NCBI GenBank assembly: GCA_002339745.1
Contig: DDKP01000065.1
Location: 2,531 to 7,535, forward strand
Direction of reading: 5' to 3'
Source: Firmicutes bacterium UBA2595
GTDB lineage: Bacteria; Bacillota; Thermincolia; Thermincolales; UBA2595
Length of the DNA stretch: 5,005 bases
In this document: one piece after another, positions 1-5,005 of the stretch
How the letters are laid out: each line of letters begins with the position of its first letter
Numbering within the stretch: position 1 is the stretch's first letter
Translations under genes and position numbers: made by a program
Notes under the pieces: model-generated
What the model was told of the DNA's origin: nothing
Seen by the model: the letters and a program-made list of their open reading frames with translations, nothing else
The model's database searches: none

Positions 1-253
1 TGTAAACATGATGAAGGGAACAGTAAGCATAAGTTCTTTCTCAGAGAGCCGGTGGCAGGTGCAAACCGGTAAGGAACGATGTTGAATCCACCCCGGAATG
101 GAAAGCAGATAAAAGCTTTACCGGTTAATGCCCGTTACCGCATTTAAAAAGAGGGCCGGAATTTTCCGGTCAAACAGGGTGGCACCGCGGGATAAGCCTC
201 TCGTCCCTGAAGGAAGCTCATACTTTCTTTTAGGCGGGAGGTTTAAGTTTTTT
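1..253 (+). promoter_or_regulatory. Serine-specific T-box riboswitch upstream of serC-serA
   Basis: This leader senses uncharged tRNA-Ser and controls transcription readthrough into serC-serA. The canonical T-box sequence AGGGTGGCACCGCG is at 176-189. Stem I is visible: a lower helix (16-18 with the C-run at 91-94), an AGTA motif (22-25), an upper helix 33-39/71-77, an AGAGA bulge (43-47), and an apical stem 49-53/65-69 closing a GGTGCAA distal loop (58-64). The specifier loop reads GAA-TCC-A, with TCC (Ser) at 87-89, matching tRNA-Ser(GGA). A hairpin 102-106/115-119 and an H-type pseudoknot (122-125/137-140 with 127-131/140-144) fit Stem II and IIA/B. Stem III is 155-160/165-170. The bulge TGGC (180-183) matches an acceptor end GCCA, and the tRNA-Ser in this window has discriminator G. 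The antiterminator pairs 176-179/205-208 and 187-192/199-204. The promoter and possibly the first bases of Stem I lie left of the window. Confidence 0.96.
194..253 (+). terminator. T-box intrinsic terminator
   Basis: Bases 194-205 pair with 233-244 in a 12-bp stem that includes some G-U pairs, followed shortly by a six-T run (248-253). The 5' arm overlaps the antiterminator 3' strand (199-208), so the two folds exclude each other. In the usual T-box model, uncharged tRNA-Ser stabilises the antiterminator and allows serC-serA expression. Confidence 0.9.
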
Positions 254-387
254 CTTTCACTCTTTGGGAGGTGGTCAGCAGTTCAAACCTAACAAATTAC
301 CGGTAGTAAAAACAAGTAAAACGCGGGATATCGAAGATAACATCGATCGTTACAGAGATTTAATTACTGAAGGGAGAGGTTAAATTT
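254..387 (+). other. Leader spacer with serC ribosome binding site
   Basis: Between the T-box terminator and serC there is about 115 bases in which I see no gene, promoter or convincing structure. It ends in a strong Shine-Dalgarno sequence, AGGGAGAGG (371-379), eight bases before the ATG at 388. An in-frame TAA at 361-363 rules out a much longer N-terminus for serC. Confidence 0.75.
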
Positions 388-1476
388 ATGACCGAGAGAG
401 TTTTCAACTTTAACCCCGGGCCGGCTACGCTACCAACAGCAATTTTGGAAGAAGCCCAGAGAGAGCTGTTGAACTACAAAGGAACCGGTATGTCCGTGAT
501 GGAAATCAGCCACAGGTCAAAGCAGTTCGAGGAAATAATCCTCGGCGCGGAAGCGCTGTTGAAGGAACTGATGCAGATTCCCGACAACTACCGCGTATTA
601 TTCATCGGGATGGGCGCCACCGGGCAGTTTGACATGGTCCCTATGAACTATATAGTAGACGGCAAGGCGGGCAACTATGTTATAACCGGGAGTTTTGCCA
701 ACAAGGCATACAAGGAAGCGGTCAAAGTAGGCCCGACGCATATTGCCGCCTCCACAAAAGACCTCAACTTTACCCGCATCTCCAGGCTGGATGAAATCAG
801 CATGAGCGACAACCCTGCTTACCTGCACATCACTACCAACAATACGATATTTGGCACCCAGTGGAAGGAATTCCCTGACACGGGGGATGTTCCCCTGGTA
901 GCGGACATGTCCAGTGATATCCTGTCCCGCAAAATCGATGTATCCAGGTTTGCCCTGATTTATGCGGGGGCGCAGAAAAACCTCGGCCCGGCCGGGACAG
1001 CGGTTGTTATTATTCGTGACGACATGATTGAAAAGTCCAATCAAAACCTGCCCTCCATGTTGAAATACGATACCTATGCCAAAAACAACTCCTTGTACAA
1101 TACCCCCGCATCCTTTACCATTTACATGATTAAACTGATGCTGGAGTGGGTTAAGGCAGAAGGTGGACTGGATGTCATAGAAAAGCGGAATGAAGAGAAG
1201 GCCGCTATTGTGTATAATGCCATCGACAACAGCAACGGATTCTACAGGGGCCATGCCGAACCCGGCAGCCGGTCTTTGATGAACGTAACTTTCAGGCTGC
1301 CCAGTGAAGACCTGGAGAAGGAGTTTGTGGCTGAAGCCGCCAAAGTTGGCCTGGCAGGCCTGAAAGGACACCGCGAGGTAGGAGGTATCCGGGCATCCAT
1401 CTATAACGCCATGCCTGTGGAAGGCTGCCGGAAACTGGCTGAATTCATGAGAGAATTCCGGGAGAGAAACTCTTAG
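388..1476 (+). CDS. serC: Phosphoserine aminotransferase
   Basis: SerC is a cytoplasmic, PLP-dependent class V fold-type I aminotransferase. It converts 3-phosphohydroxypyruvate plus glutamate to phosphoserine plus 2-oxoglutarate, the second step of serine synthesis; family members can also act on the matching pyridoxine-pathway intermediate. The 362-residue length is normal for the family. The N-terminal FNFNPGPATLP signature is present. K197 in YAGAQKNLGPAG is the expected Schiff-base lysine, and D173 in VADMSSD is the expected partner of the pyridine nitrogen. An aromatic residue for ring stacking is probably F103, where the E. coli enzyme has Trp. R43 (SHRS) and H328/R329 (GHREVGG) match the substrate phosphate/carboxylate-binding residues of the family. 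The start is supported by AGGGAGAGG eight bases upstream. It is the first gene after the serine T-box, and serA follows after 76 bases with no terminator, so the two are probably cotranscribed. Confidence 0.98.
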   Translation: MTERVFNFNPGPATLPTAILEEAQRELLNYKGTGMSVMEISHRSKQFEEIILGAEALLKELMQIPDNYRVLFIGMGATGQFDMVPMNYIVDGKAGNYVITGSFANKAYKEAVKVGPTHIAASTKDLNFTRISRLDEISMSDNPAYLHITTNNTIFGTQWKEFPDTGDVPLVADMSSDILSRKIDVSRFALIYAGAQKNLGPAGTAVVIIRDDMIEKSNQNLPSMLKYDTYAKNNSLYNTPASFTIYMIKLMLEWVKAEGGLDVIEKRNEEKAAIVYNAIDNSNGFYRGHAEPGSRSLMNVTFRLPSEDLEKEFVAEAAKVGLAGLKGHREVGGIRASIYNAMPVEGCRKLAEFMREFRERNS

Positions 1477-1552
1477 TTGACAATTCAATGAAAAATCAAG
1501 ACAAAGAAACCTGATAAACCTGATCAACAAATTACGAGGGGAGATTCGGCAA

Positions 1553-3139
1553 ATGAAAGTATTGGTGCTTGATAATGTTTCCGAAAAAGCGGTCAAGATT
1601 TTATCCGAAGGCGGAATAGAAGCAGTAGTTAACAACAACAAGATGACCGAAGACGAATTGTGTGAAATTATCGGCGAATATGACGGGGTAATCGTGCGCA
1701 GCGCCACCAAGATAACCGCACCCGTTATTGCTGCCGGAAAAAACCTCAAAATAATCGGCCGGGCCGGTGTAGGAGTGGATAATATCGATATTCCGGCGGC
1801 CACCAATGCCGGGATTGTGGTAGTGAACGCGCCGGACGGCAACACCATCGCCGCCACGGAACAGACCATGGCTTTAATGCTGGGTTTGGCCCGCAACCTC
1901 CCGCAGGCCCACAAAGACCTCAAGGAGGGTAAATGGAACCGCAAGGAATACACCGGCGTGGAACTGCGCGGCAAGGTCCTCGGCCTGATAGGACTGGGGA
2001 GGATAGGCACCGCGGTAGCCAAACGGGCCCAGGCCTTTGAGATGAAGACCATCGGTTATGACCCCATGGTTTCCCCTGAAGCCGCAGCCGCCAACGGAAT
2101 CGAATTTAAACCAATGGCCGATGTTATCAGAGAAGCGGATTTCCTGTCACTTCACATACCTAAGACCAAAGACTCCCTGAACCTGATAAACAAAGACACT
2201 ATAGCCACCATGAAAAACGGCGCCAGGATAATAAATGTGGCGCGGGGCGGCATAGTAAACGAAGAAGACCTTTATGAAGCGGTCAAAAGCGGCAAACTGG
2301 CCGGGGCCGCCCTGGACGTTTTTGCCGTTGAGCCTACCACCGAAAGTCCCCTTTTCGAACTCAACAATGTTGTGGTGGCCCCGCACCTGGGCGCTTCCAC
2401 CAAGGAGGCCCAGGTTAACGTGGCCCTGGATGTGGCGAAAGAATTCGTAAACGTGCTGATGAATGGTGAAATGCCCAGGAACGCCGTTAACCTGGCGCCC
2501 ATCAGGCCGGATGTGCTGGCCGCTATCAAGCCTTACCTGACACTGGCTGAAAAAATCGGCAAACTACAGGCCCAGCTGACCACAGGTCCGGTTAAGAGTA
2601 TAAAAATCACTTACAGCGGTGAACTGGCCGAAGTTGTAGTTTCCCCGCTGACAACCTCATTCCTGAAAGGATTCCTTGAGCCGATGTTGGAAGAAGCAGG
2701 GTCAATCAACTTTGTTAATGCCCCCATCCTGGCCAAGGAGAGAGGGATTGTGGTAGAGGAAATCAAGTCTGCGGAAGAGGGGGATTATACGGCGCTGATT
2801 ACTGCCACGGTGGTATCTGACTGTACAAAAGAAGTGGCCGGGACACTGTTTGGCGAGGATGACCCGAGGATTGTGATGATTGACGGTTACCGCATTGATG
2901 TTATTCCCCAGGGATACATTCTGGTGGTGCCTCACCAGGACAAACCGAGAATAATCGGCCCTGTCGCGAACCTGATTGGGGCACACGACATCAACATTGC
3001 CTTTATGCAGGTGGGGCGCAAGGTCATAGGTGGAAAAGCCATCATGATGCTGGCGGTAGACTCGCCTGTGCCGGAGGAAACACTGGTCGAGATTGCCAAG
3101 GTAGACGGTGTGTTCGATGTGAAAATGGTCAGCCTGTAA
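1553..3139 (+). CDS. serA: D-3-phosphoglycerate dehydrogenase, long form with ACT domain
   Basis: SerA oxidises 3-phosphoglycerate to 3-phosphohydroxypyruvate with NAD, the committed step of serine synthesis; SerC upstream uses its product. The 528 residues match the long form. Domains are a substrate-binding part flanking the sequence (about 1-98 and 285-315), a Rossmann NAD-binding domain (about 99-284) with GLGRIG at 147-152 and D170 as the likely NAD-ribose ligand, an intervening ASB-type domain (about 320-450), and a C-terminal ACT domain (about 454-528). The catalytic residues are R231 (VARGGIV), E260 (AVEP) and H278 (APHLGAST). H461, D463 and N481 fall where the Mycobacterium tuberculosis long-form enzyme has serine-contact residues, so serine feedback is plausible but inferred. 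AGGGGAG (1537-1543) lies nine bases before the ATG. The gene probably depends on the T-box upstream of serC, since the 76-base gap shows no promoter. Confidence 0.98.
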   Translation: MKVLVLDNVSEKAVKILSEGGIEAVVNNNKMTEDELCEIIGEYDGVIVRSATKITAPVIAAGKNLKIIGRAGVGVDNIDIPAATNAGIVVVNAPDGNTIAATEQTMALMLGLARNLPQAHKDLKEGKWNRKEYTGVELRGKVLGLIGLGRIGTAVAKRAQAFEMKTIGYDPMVSPEAAAANGIEFKPMADVIREADFLSLHIPKTKDSLNLINKDTIATMKNGARIINVARGGIVNEEDLYEAVKSGKLAGAALDVFAVEPTTESPLFELNNVVVAPHLGASTKEAQVNVALDVAKEFVNVLMNGEMPRNAVNLAPIRPDVLAAIKPYLTLAEKIGKLQAQLTTGPVKSIKITYSGELAEVVVSPLTTSFLKGFLEPMLEEAGSINFVNAPILAKERGIVVEEIKSAEEGDYTALITATVVSDCTKEVAGTLFGEDDPRIVMIDGYRIDVIPQGYILVVPHQDKPRIIGPVANLIGAHDINIAFMQVGRKVIGGKAIMMLAVDSPVPEETLVEIAKVDGVFDVKMVSL

Positions 3140-3155
3140 TTCCCACGGGAAAAAT

Positions 3156-3184
3156 TTGAAAAAACGTCACCCTTATAGTATAAT
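3156..3184 (+). promoter_or_regulatory. Sigma-A type promoter for serS
   Basis: TTGAAA (3156-3161), a 17-base spacer and a perfect TATAAT (3179-3184) predict a transcription start near 3191. It begins 17 bases after the serA stop codon. There is no convincing terminator between serA and this promoter, so serS may also receive readthrough from serC-serA. Confidence 0.85.
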
Positions 3185-3190
3185 TAGGAA

Positions 3191-3296
3191 GTAGAAACTC
3201 GGGATTATCCCGGGCGGGTGACAGTGGGATGTGCCTCTCATCCCTGATGGAAATTCTGTCAGAGATGAGAGGCTTTGTTTCCTGTCAAGATTTTTT
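3191..3296 (+). promoter_or_regulatory. T-box-like attenuator leader of serS lacking Stem I
   Basis: The leader starts with a 7-bp hairpin (3198-3204/3208-3214, loop TTA) in the place of T-box Stem III. A stretch follows that aligns with the 3' half of the serC T-box: 24 of 29 positions are identical between 187-215 and 3224-3252. An antiterminator can form (3216-3218/3242-3244 and 3224-3229/3236-3241) that competes with the terminator at 3233-3273. The bulge between the two antiterminator helices is TGACA (3219-3223) instead of the canonical seven-base TGGNACC. Only about 25 transcribed bases precede the homologous part, so there is no room for Stem I or a specifier loop. It could be a decayed T-box, a miniaturised switch, or an attenuator answering another signal. 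Homology to a T-box is well supported; tRNA sensing is not. Confidence 0.7.
3233..3280 (+). terminator. Intrinsic terminator (attenuator) in serS leader
   Basis: A perfect 10-bp stem (3233-3242 with 3264-3273) is followed by the interrupted T-run TTTGTTT (3274-3280). The 5' arm overlaps the antiterminator. A cleaner T6 run at 3291-3296 lies further downstream. The U-tract is imperfect, so termination may be partial. Confidence 0.75.
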
Positions 3297-3312
3297 CCTA
3301 AATAATATAATC

Positions 3313-3329
3313 AGGGGGCGCATACTGTG
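3313..3329 (+). promoter_or_regulatory. Ribosome binding site fixing the GTG start of serS
   Basis: AGGGGG (3313-3318) sits eight bases before GTG (3327-3329). The encoded N-terminus MLDLKFVRSNPDKV is the typical SerRS beginning, so the GTG start is well supported and no ATG competes with it. Confidence 0.9.
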
Positions 3330-4595
3330 TTAGATTTAAAATTTGTCCGGAGCAATCCTGATAAAGTAAAAGAAGCCTTGGACAAGCGCGGGGCTGTTGT
3401 CGGCCTGGACAGTTTTCTCGAACTGGACGAGCTGCGGCGTCAGAAACTGGTTAAGGTTGAACAGCTGAAAAACAGGCGCAATACCGTATCAGAAGAGATC
3501 GGCAGGCTCAAGAAGCAGGGTGCGGACGCCGAGGACATGGTCATTGAGATGCGACAGGTATCACAGCAGATTAAAGAGATGGATGAAGAACTTCAACAGA
3601 TTGAAGAAAAGATTTCTCAGACCCTGCTGACCATTCCTAATATCCCCCACGAATCGGTCCCGGTTGGAACCAGCGATGAAGACAACATTGAGGTCCGAAA
3701 ATGGGGTGAACCCAGGAAGTTTGAATTTGAACCCGCGGCCCACTGGGATATTGGCGAGAATCTCGATATTCTGGATTTTGAACGGGGAGCCAAGGTTGCC
3801 GGTGCGCGCTTTGTGTTTTACAAGGGCCTGGGCGCCCGCCTGGAAAGAGCGGTCATCAACTTCATGCTGGACCTTCACACCAGGGAGCATGGCTATACCG
3901 AAATCTTTCCCCCGTTCATAGTAAACAGGGACAGCATGACCGGCACCGGTCAATTGCCAAAATTCGAAGAAGACCTTTTCCGCATTGACAGTGTTGACTA
4001 TTTTCTTATACCTACTGCCGAGGTCCCGGTAACAAACCTGTACGCCGGGGAAATCCTGGAAGGGGACAGGCTCCCGGTTTACCATGCGGCATACAGCGCC
4101 TGTTTTCGAGCGGAAGCCGGCGCTCACGGGCGCGACACCCGGGGGCTAATCAGGCAGCACCAGTTCAACAAGGTTGAGTTGGTAAAATTCACTGCCCCCG
4201 AGAGTTCATATGATGAACTGGAGAAACTCACCGTCAATGCCGAAAGGATTCTGCAGCTGCTGGAGTTACCCTATCGCGTGGTCTGCCTGTGCACAGGGGA
4301 TTTGGGCTTTAGCGCCGCTAAAACGTACGATATTGAGGTCTGGCTGCCCAGTTACGGGCTCTACCGGGAAATTTCCTCCTGCAGCAACTTCGAAGACTTC
4401 CAGGCCCGAAGGGCTAATATACGTTTCCGCAGGGGACCCAAGGCCAAACCCGAGTTCGTTCATACTTTAAACGGCTCCGGCCTGGCCGTCGGGAGGACTG
4501 TGGCCGCGATCCTGGAGAACTACCAGCAAGAAGACGGGTGCGTAGTAGTTCCCGAGGTACTGCGAAAGTACATGGGCGTAGATAAAATCGGTTAA
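3327..4595 (+). CDS. serS: Seryl-tRNA synthetase
   Basis: SerS is a cytoplasmic class II aminoacyl-tRNA synthetase that activates serine with ATP and charges tRNA-Ser. The 422 residues are the usual bacterial length. The N-terminal helical arm, about residues 28-100 and rich in K/E/Q/L heptads, is the long antiparallel coiled coil that contacts the long variable arm of tRNA-Ser. The catalytic core carries the TAEVP serine-pocket segment (T230-E232), motif 2 with FRAEAG (R261, E263) and GRDTRGL followed by RQHQFNKVE, the conserved REISSCSNFEDFQARR block (347-362), and motif 3 with NGSGLAVGRT (R390). No key residue is missing. It starts with GTG behind its own promoter and T-box-like leader. 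A tRNA-Ser(UGA) gene, one of its substrates, lies about 110 bases downstream. Confidence 0.98.
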   Translation: MLDLKFVRSNPDKVKEALDKRGAVVGLDSFLELDELRRQKLVKVEQLKNRRNTVSEEIGRLKKQGADAEDMVIEMRQVSQQIKEMDEELQQIEEKISQTLLTIPNIPHESVPVGTSDEDNIEVRKWGEPRKFEFEPAAHWDIGENLDILDFERGAKVAGARFVFYKGLGARLERAVINFMLDLHTREHGYTEIFPPFIVNRDSMTGTGQLPKFEEDLFRIDSVDYFLIPTAEVPVTNLYAGEILEGDRLPVYHAAYSACFRAEAGAHGRDTRGLIRQHQFNKVELVKFTAPESSYDELEKLTVNAERILQLLELPYRVVCLCTGDLGFSAAKTYDIEVWLPSYGLYREISSCSNFEDFQARRANIRFRRGPKAKPEFVHTLNGSGLAVGRTVAAILENYQQEDGCVVVPEVLRKYMGVDKIG

Positions 4596-4597
4596 TC

Positions 4598-4629
4598 AAA
4601 GGTGCCAGGTGTTAGGACCTAGCGCCTTT
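4598..4629 (+). terminator. Probable terminator stem-loop after serS
   Basis: Bases 4598-4610 pair with 4617-4629 with a single mismatch (C4605/A4621) around the six-base loop GTTAGG. It begins three bases after the serS stop. The following sequence, TTTATTTACC, is only a weak U-tract, so termination efficiency is uncertain. The near-perfect palindrome could instead be a dispersed REP-like repeat. Confidence 0.6.
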
Positions 4630-4658
4630 ATTTACCGGGACTTAAGTACATACTTCTG

Positions 4659-4687
4659 TTGACAACAATTTTTGTTCATGTTATACT
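4659..4687 (+). promoter_or_regulatory. Strong sigma-A promoter for the tRNA-Ser genes
   Basis: A perfect TTGACA (4659-4664), a 17-base spacer and TATACT (4682-4687) with an extended -10 TG (4679-4680) put the start near 4694, about ten bases before the tRNA 5' end. A strong promoter with a short leader is typical of a stable-RNA gene. It shows tRNA-Ser is transcribed independently of serS. Confidence 0.92.
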
Positions 4688-4703
4688 CTTGAATGTATCG
4701 GAC

Positions 4704-4793
4704 GGAGGGGTGTCCGAGCGGTTGAAGGAGGCGGTCTTGAAAACCGTTGAACCCTTACGGGTTCCGTGGGTTCGAATCCCACCTCCTCCGCCA
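4704..4793 (+). tRNA. tRNA-Ser (anticodon UGA)
   Basis: The gene is a complete 90-base class II tRNA with encoded CCA. The acceptor stem is 4704-4710/4783-4789 with one G-U pair. The anticodon stem is 4731-4735/4743-4747 with loop CTTGAAA and anticodon TGA at 4738-4740, which reads UCA and other UCN codons by wobble. The long variable arm forms a six-pair hairpin (4749-4754/4759-4764), a serine identity feature. The T arm is 4766-4770/4778-4782 with TTCGAAT. The discriminator is G (4790), as expected for serine and consistent with the C in the TGGC bulge of the serC T-box. The specifier of that T-box is UCC, best matched by the GGA isoacceptor rather than this one. Confidence 0.98.
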
Positions 4794-4806
4794 TTTACCC
4801 CAACAA

Positions 4807-4828
4807 TTGTAAATGAATAAATTTACAA
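4807..4828 (+). repeat. AT-rich palindrome after tRNA-Ser
   Basis: TTGTAAAT (4807-4814) and ATTTACAA (4821-4828) form a perfect 8-bp inverted repeat with loop GAATAA. There is no GC-rich stem or U-tract, so it is not a typical terminator. It might assist 3' processing of the tRNA, but nothing in the sequence decides this. Confidence 0.4.
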
Positions 4829-4855
4829 ATACAAATGGTTAAAAGAGTAAGCACA

Positions 4856-4974
4856 GGCTGTTCAAAAGCGAGCATAGCAAGGAGACGGCTGAGGAGGAAC
4901 CGGAGGCGTACTAGAGGTACGTTGAGGATTCCGACGAGGCCGACGACGCAGCTAGGCGAAGCTTTTCAACTGCC
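4856..4974. repeat. 119-base structured inverted-repeat element between two tRNA-Ser genes
   Basis: The ends are imperfect inverted repeats: 4856-4869 (GGCTGTTCAAAAGC) pairs with 4961-4974 at 12 of 14 positions. The interior can continue folding as a rod: 4875-4878/4951-4954, 4886-4890/4938-4942, 4896-4899/4929-4932, and a terminal hairpin 4906-4911/4917-4922 with loop TAGAG. No ORF is present. The purine-rich, GC-richer sequence differs from the AT-rich bases on its left. It looks like a small non-autonomous mobile or REP/MITE-like repeat, or a structured RNA. No target-site duplication is obvious. I have an impression of similar elements in Clostridia genomes, but cannot confirm this without a search. 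Confidence 0.6.
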
Positions 4975-4982
4975 GTTCATAT

Positions 4983-5005
4983 GGAGAGATGGCCGAGTAG
5001 GTCGA
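4983..5005 (+). tRNA. tRNA-Ser, 5' end only (cut by window edge)
   Basis: GGAGAGA (4983-4989) followed by TG, then GCCGAGTAGGTCGA matches the acceptor 5' strand, positions 8-9 and D arm of a bacterial tRNA-Ser. Only 23 bases are inside the window, so the anticodon is not visible; GCU or GGA would be the natural complement to the UGA isoacceptor upstream. It starts eight bases after the inverted-repeat element. No separate promoter is seen, so it is probably read from 4659. Confidence 0.8.

Noticed and set aside
254..370. Possible small leader peptide between the T-box and serC
   Set aside because: No start codon with a well-placed Shine-Dalgarno opens a frame of useful length, and T-box control does not need a leader peptide.
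1477..1505. TTGACA directly after the serC stop as a serA promoter
   Set aside because: At 16-18 bases downstream the sequence is ATCAAGACAAAG, with no usable -10 element, so a promoter is not supported.
598..2052. Long 484-codon open frame on the minus strand across serC and serA
   Set aside because: It lies antisense to two unmistakable genes, its translation is low-complexity and resembles no family, and it bridges the serC-serA gap. It is a shadow of the codon bias of the real genes.
3141..3157. TTCCC/GGGAA inverted repeat after serA as a terminator
   Set aside because: The stem is only about four pairs with a tiny loop and no U-tract, and it runs into the serS -35 region.
3561..4127. 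Minus-strand open frame inside serS
   Set aside because: It is fully contained in serS, opposite conserved coding sequence, without a ribosome binding site or recognisable protein features.
4807..4828. AT-rich palindrome as a rho-independent terminator of tRNA-Ser
   Set aside because: The stem is almost all A-T and is not followed by a T-run, so it is listed only as a repeat. The tRNA transcript probably continues into the next tRNA.
4856..4974. CRISPR repeat or complete insertion sequence
   Set aside because: There is only one copy of the element, no regularly spaced repeats, no transposase frame and no obvious target duplication.

Overview
The window looks like a chromosomal serine locus from a spore-former-type member of the Firmicutes. 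The gram-positive signs are a serine-specific T-box riboswitch, strong purine-rich ribosome binding sites, sigma-A type promoters and CCA-encoded tRNAs. GC content is moderate. The long-form SerA and the order serC-serA-serS-tRNA-Ser suggest a Clostridia lineage near Desulfotomaculum/Pelotomaculum. That lineage guess is inference from general familiarity, not a database match.

Layout, all on the + strand. Bases 1-253 are a nearly complete T-box leader with a UCC (Ser) specifier, a UGGC acceptor-binding bulge and an intrinsic terminator. It is followed by about 115 bases of featureless leader. serC (388-1476, phosphoserine aminotransferase) and serA (1553-3139, phosphoglycerate dehydrogenase with a C-terminal ACT domain) follow, with no promoter or terminator visible between them. 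The serA-serS gap holds a near-consensus promoter (3156-3184). A short leader after it is clearly related to the 3' half of a T-box but has no Stem I and a changed bulge. serS (3327-4595, seryl-tRNA synthetase, GTG start) comes next, then a stem-loop that probably ends the unit. A separate strong promoter drives tRNA-Ser(UGA) (4704-4793). A 119-base imperfect inverted-repeat element of unknown nature (4856-4974) lies between it and the first 23 bases of a second tRNA-Ser, which is cut by the window edge.

The genes form one functional theme. SerA and SerC carry out the first two steps of serine synthesis, SerS charges tRNA-Ser, and tRNA-Ser is both the substrate of SerS and the ligand sensed by the T-box. 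The third pathway enzyme, phosphoserine phosphatase (serB), is not in the window. The most unusual feature is the serS leader. It keeps a T-box-like terminator/antiterminator switch, with base changes that compensate in both alternative folds relative to the serC leader. However, it lacks the tRNA-anticodon-reading domain and the UGGN bulge.
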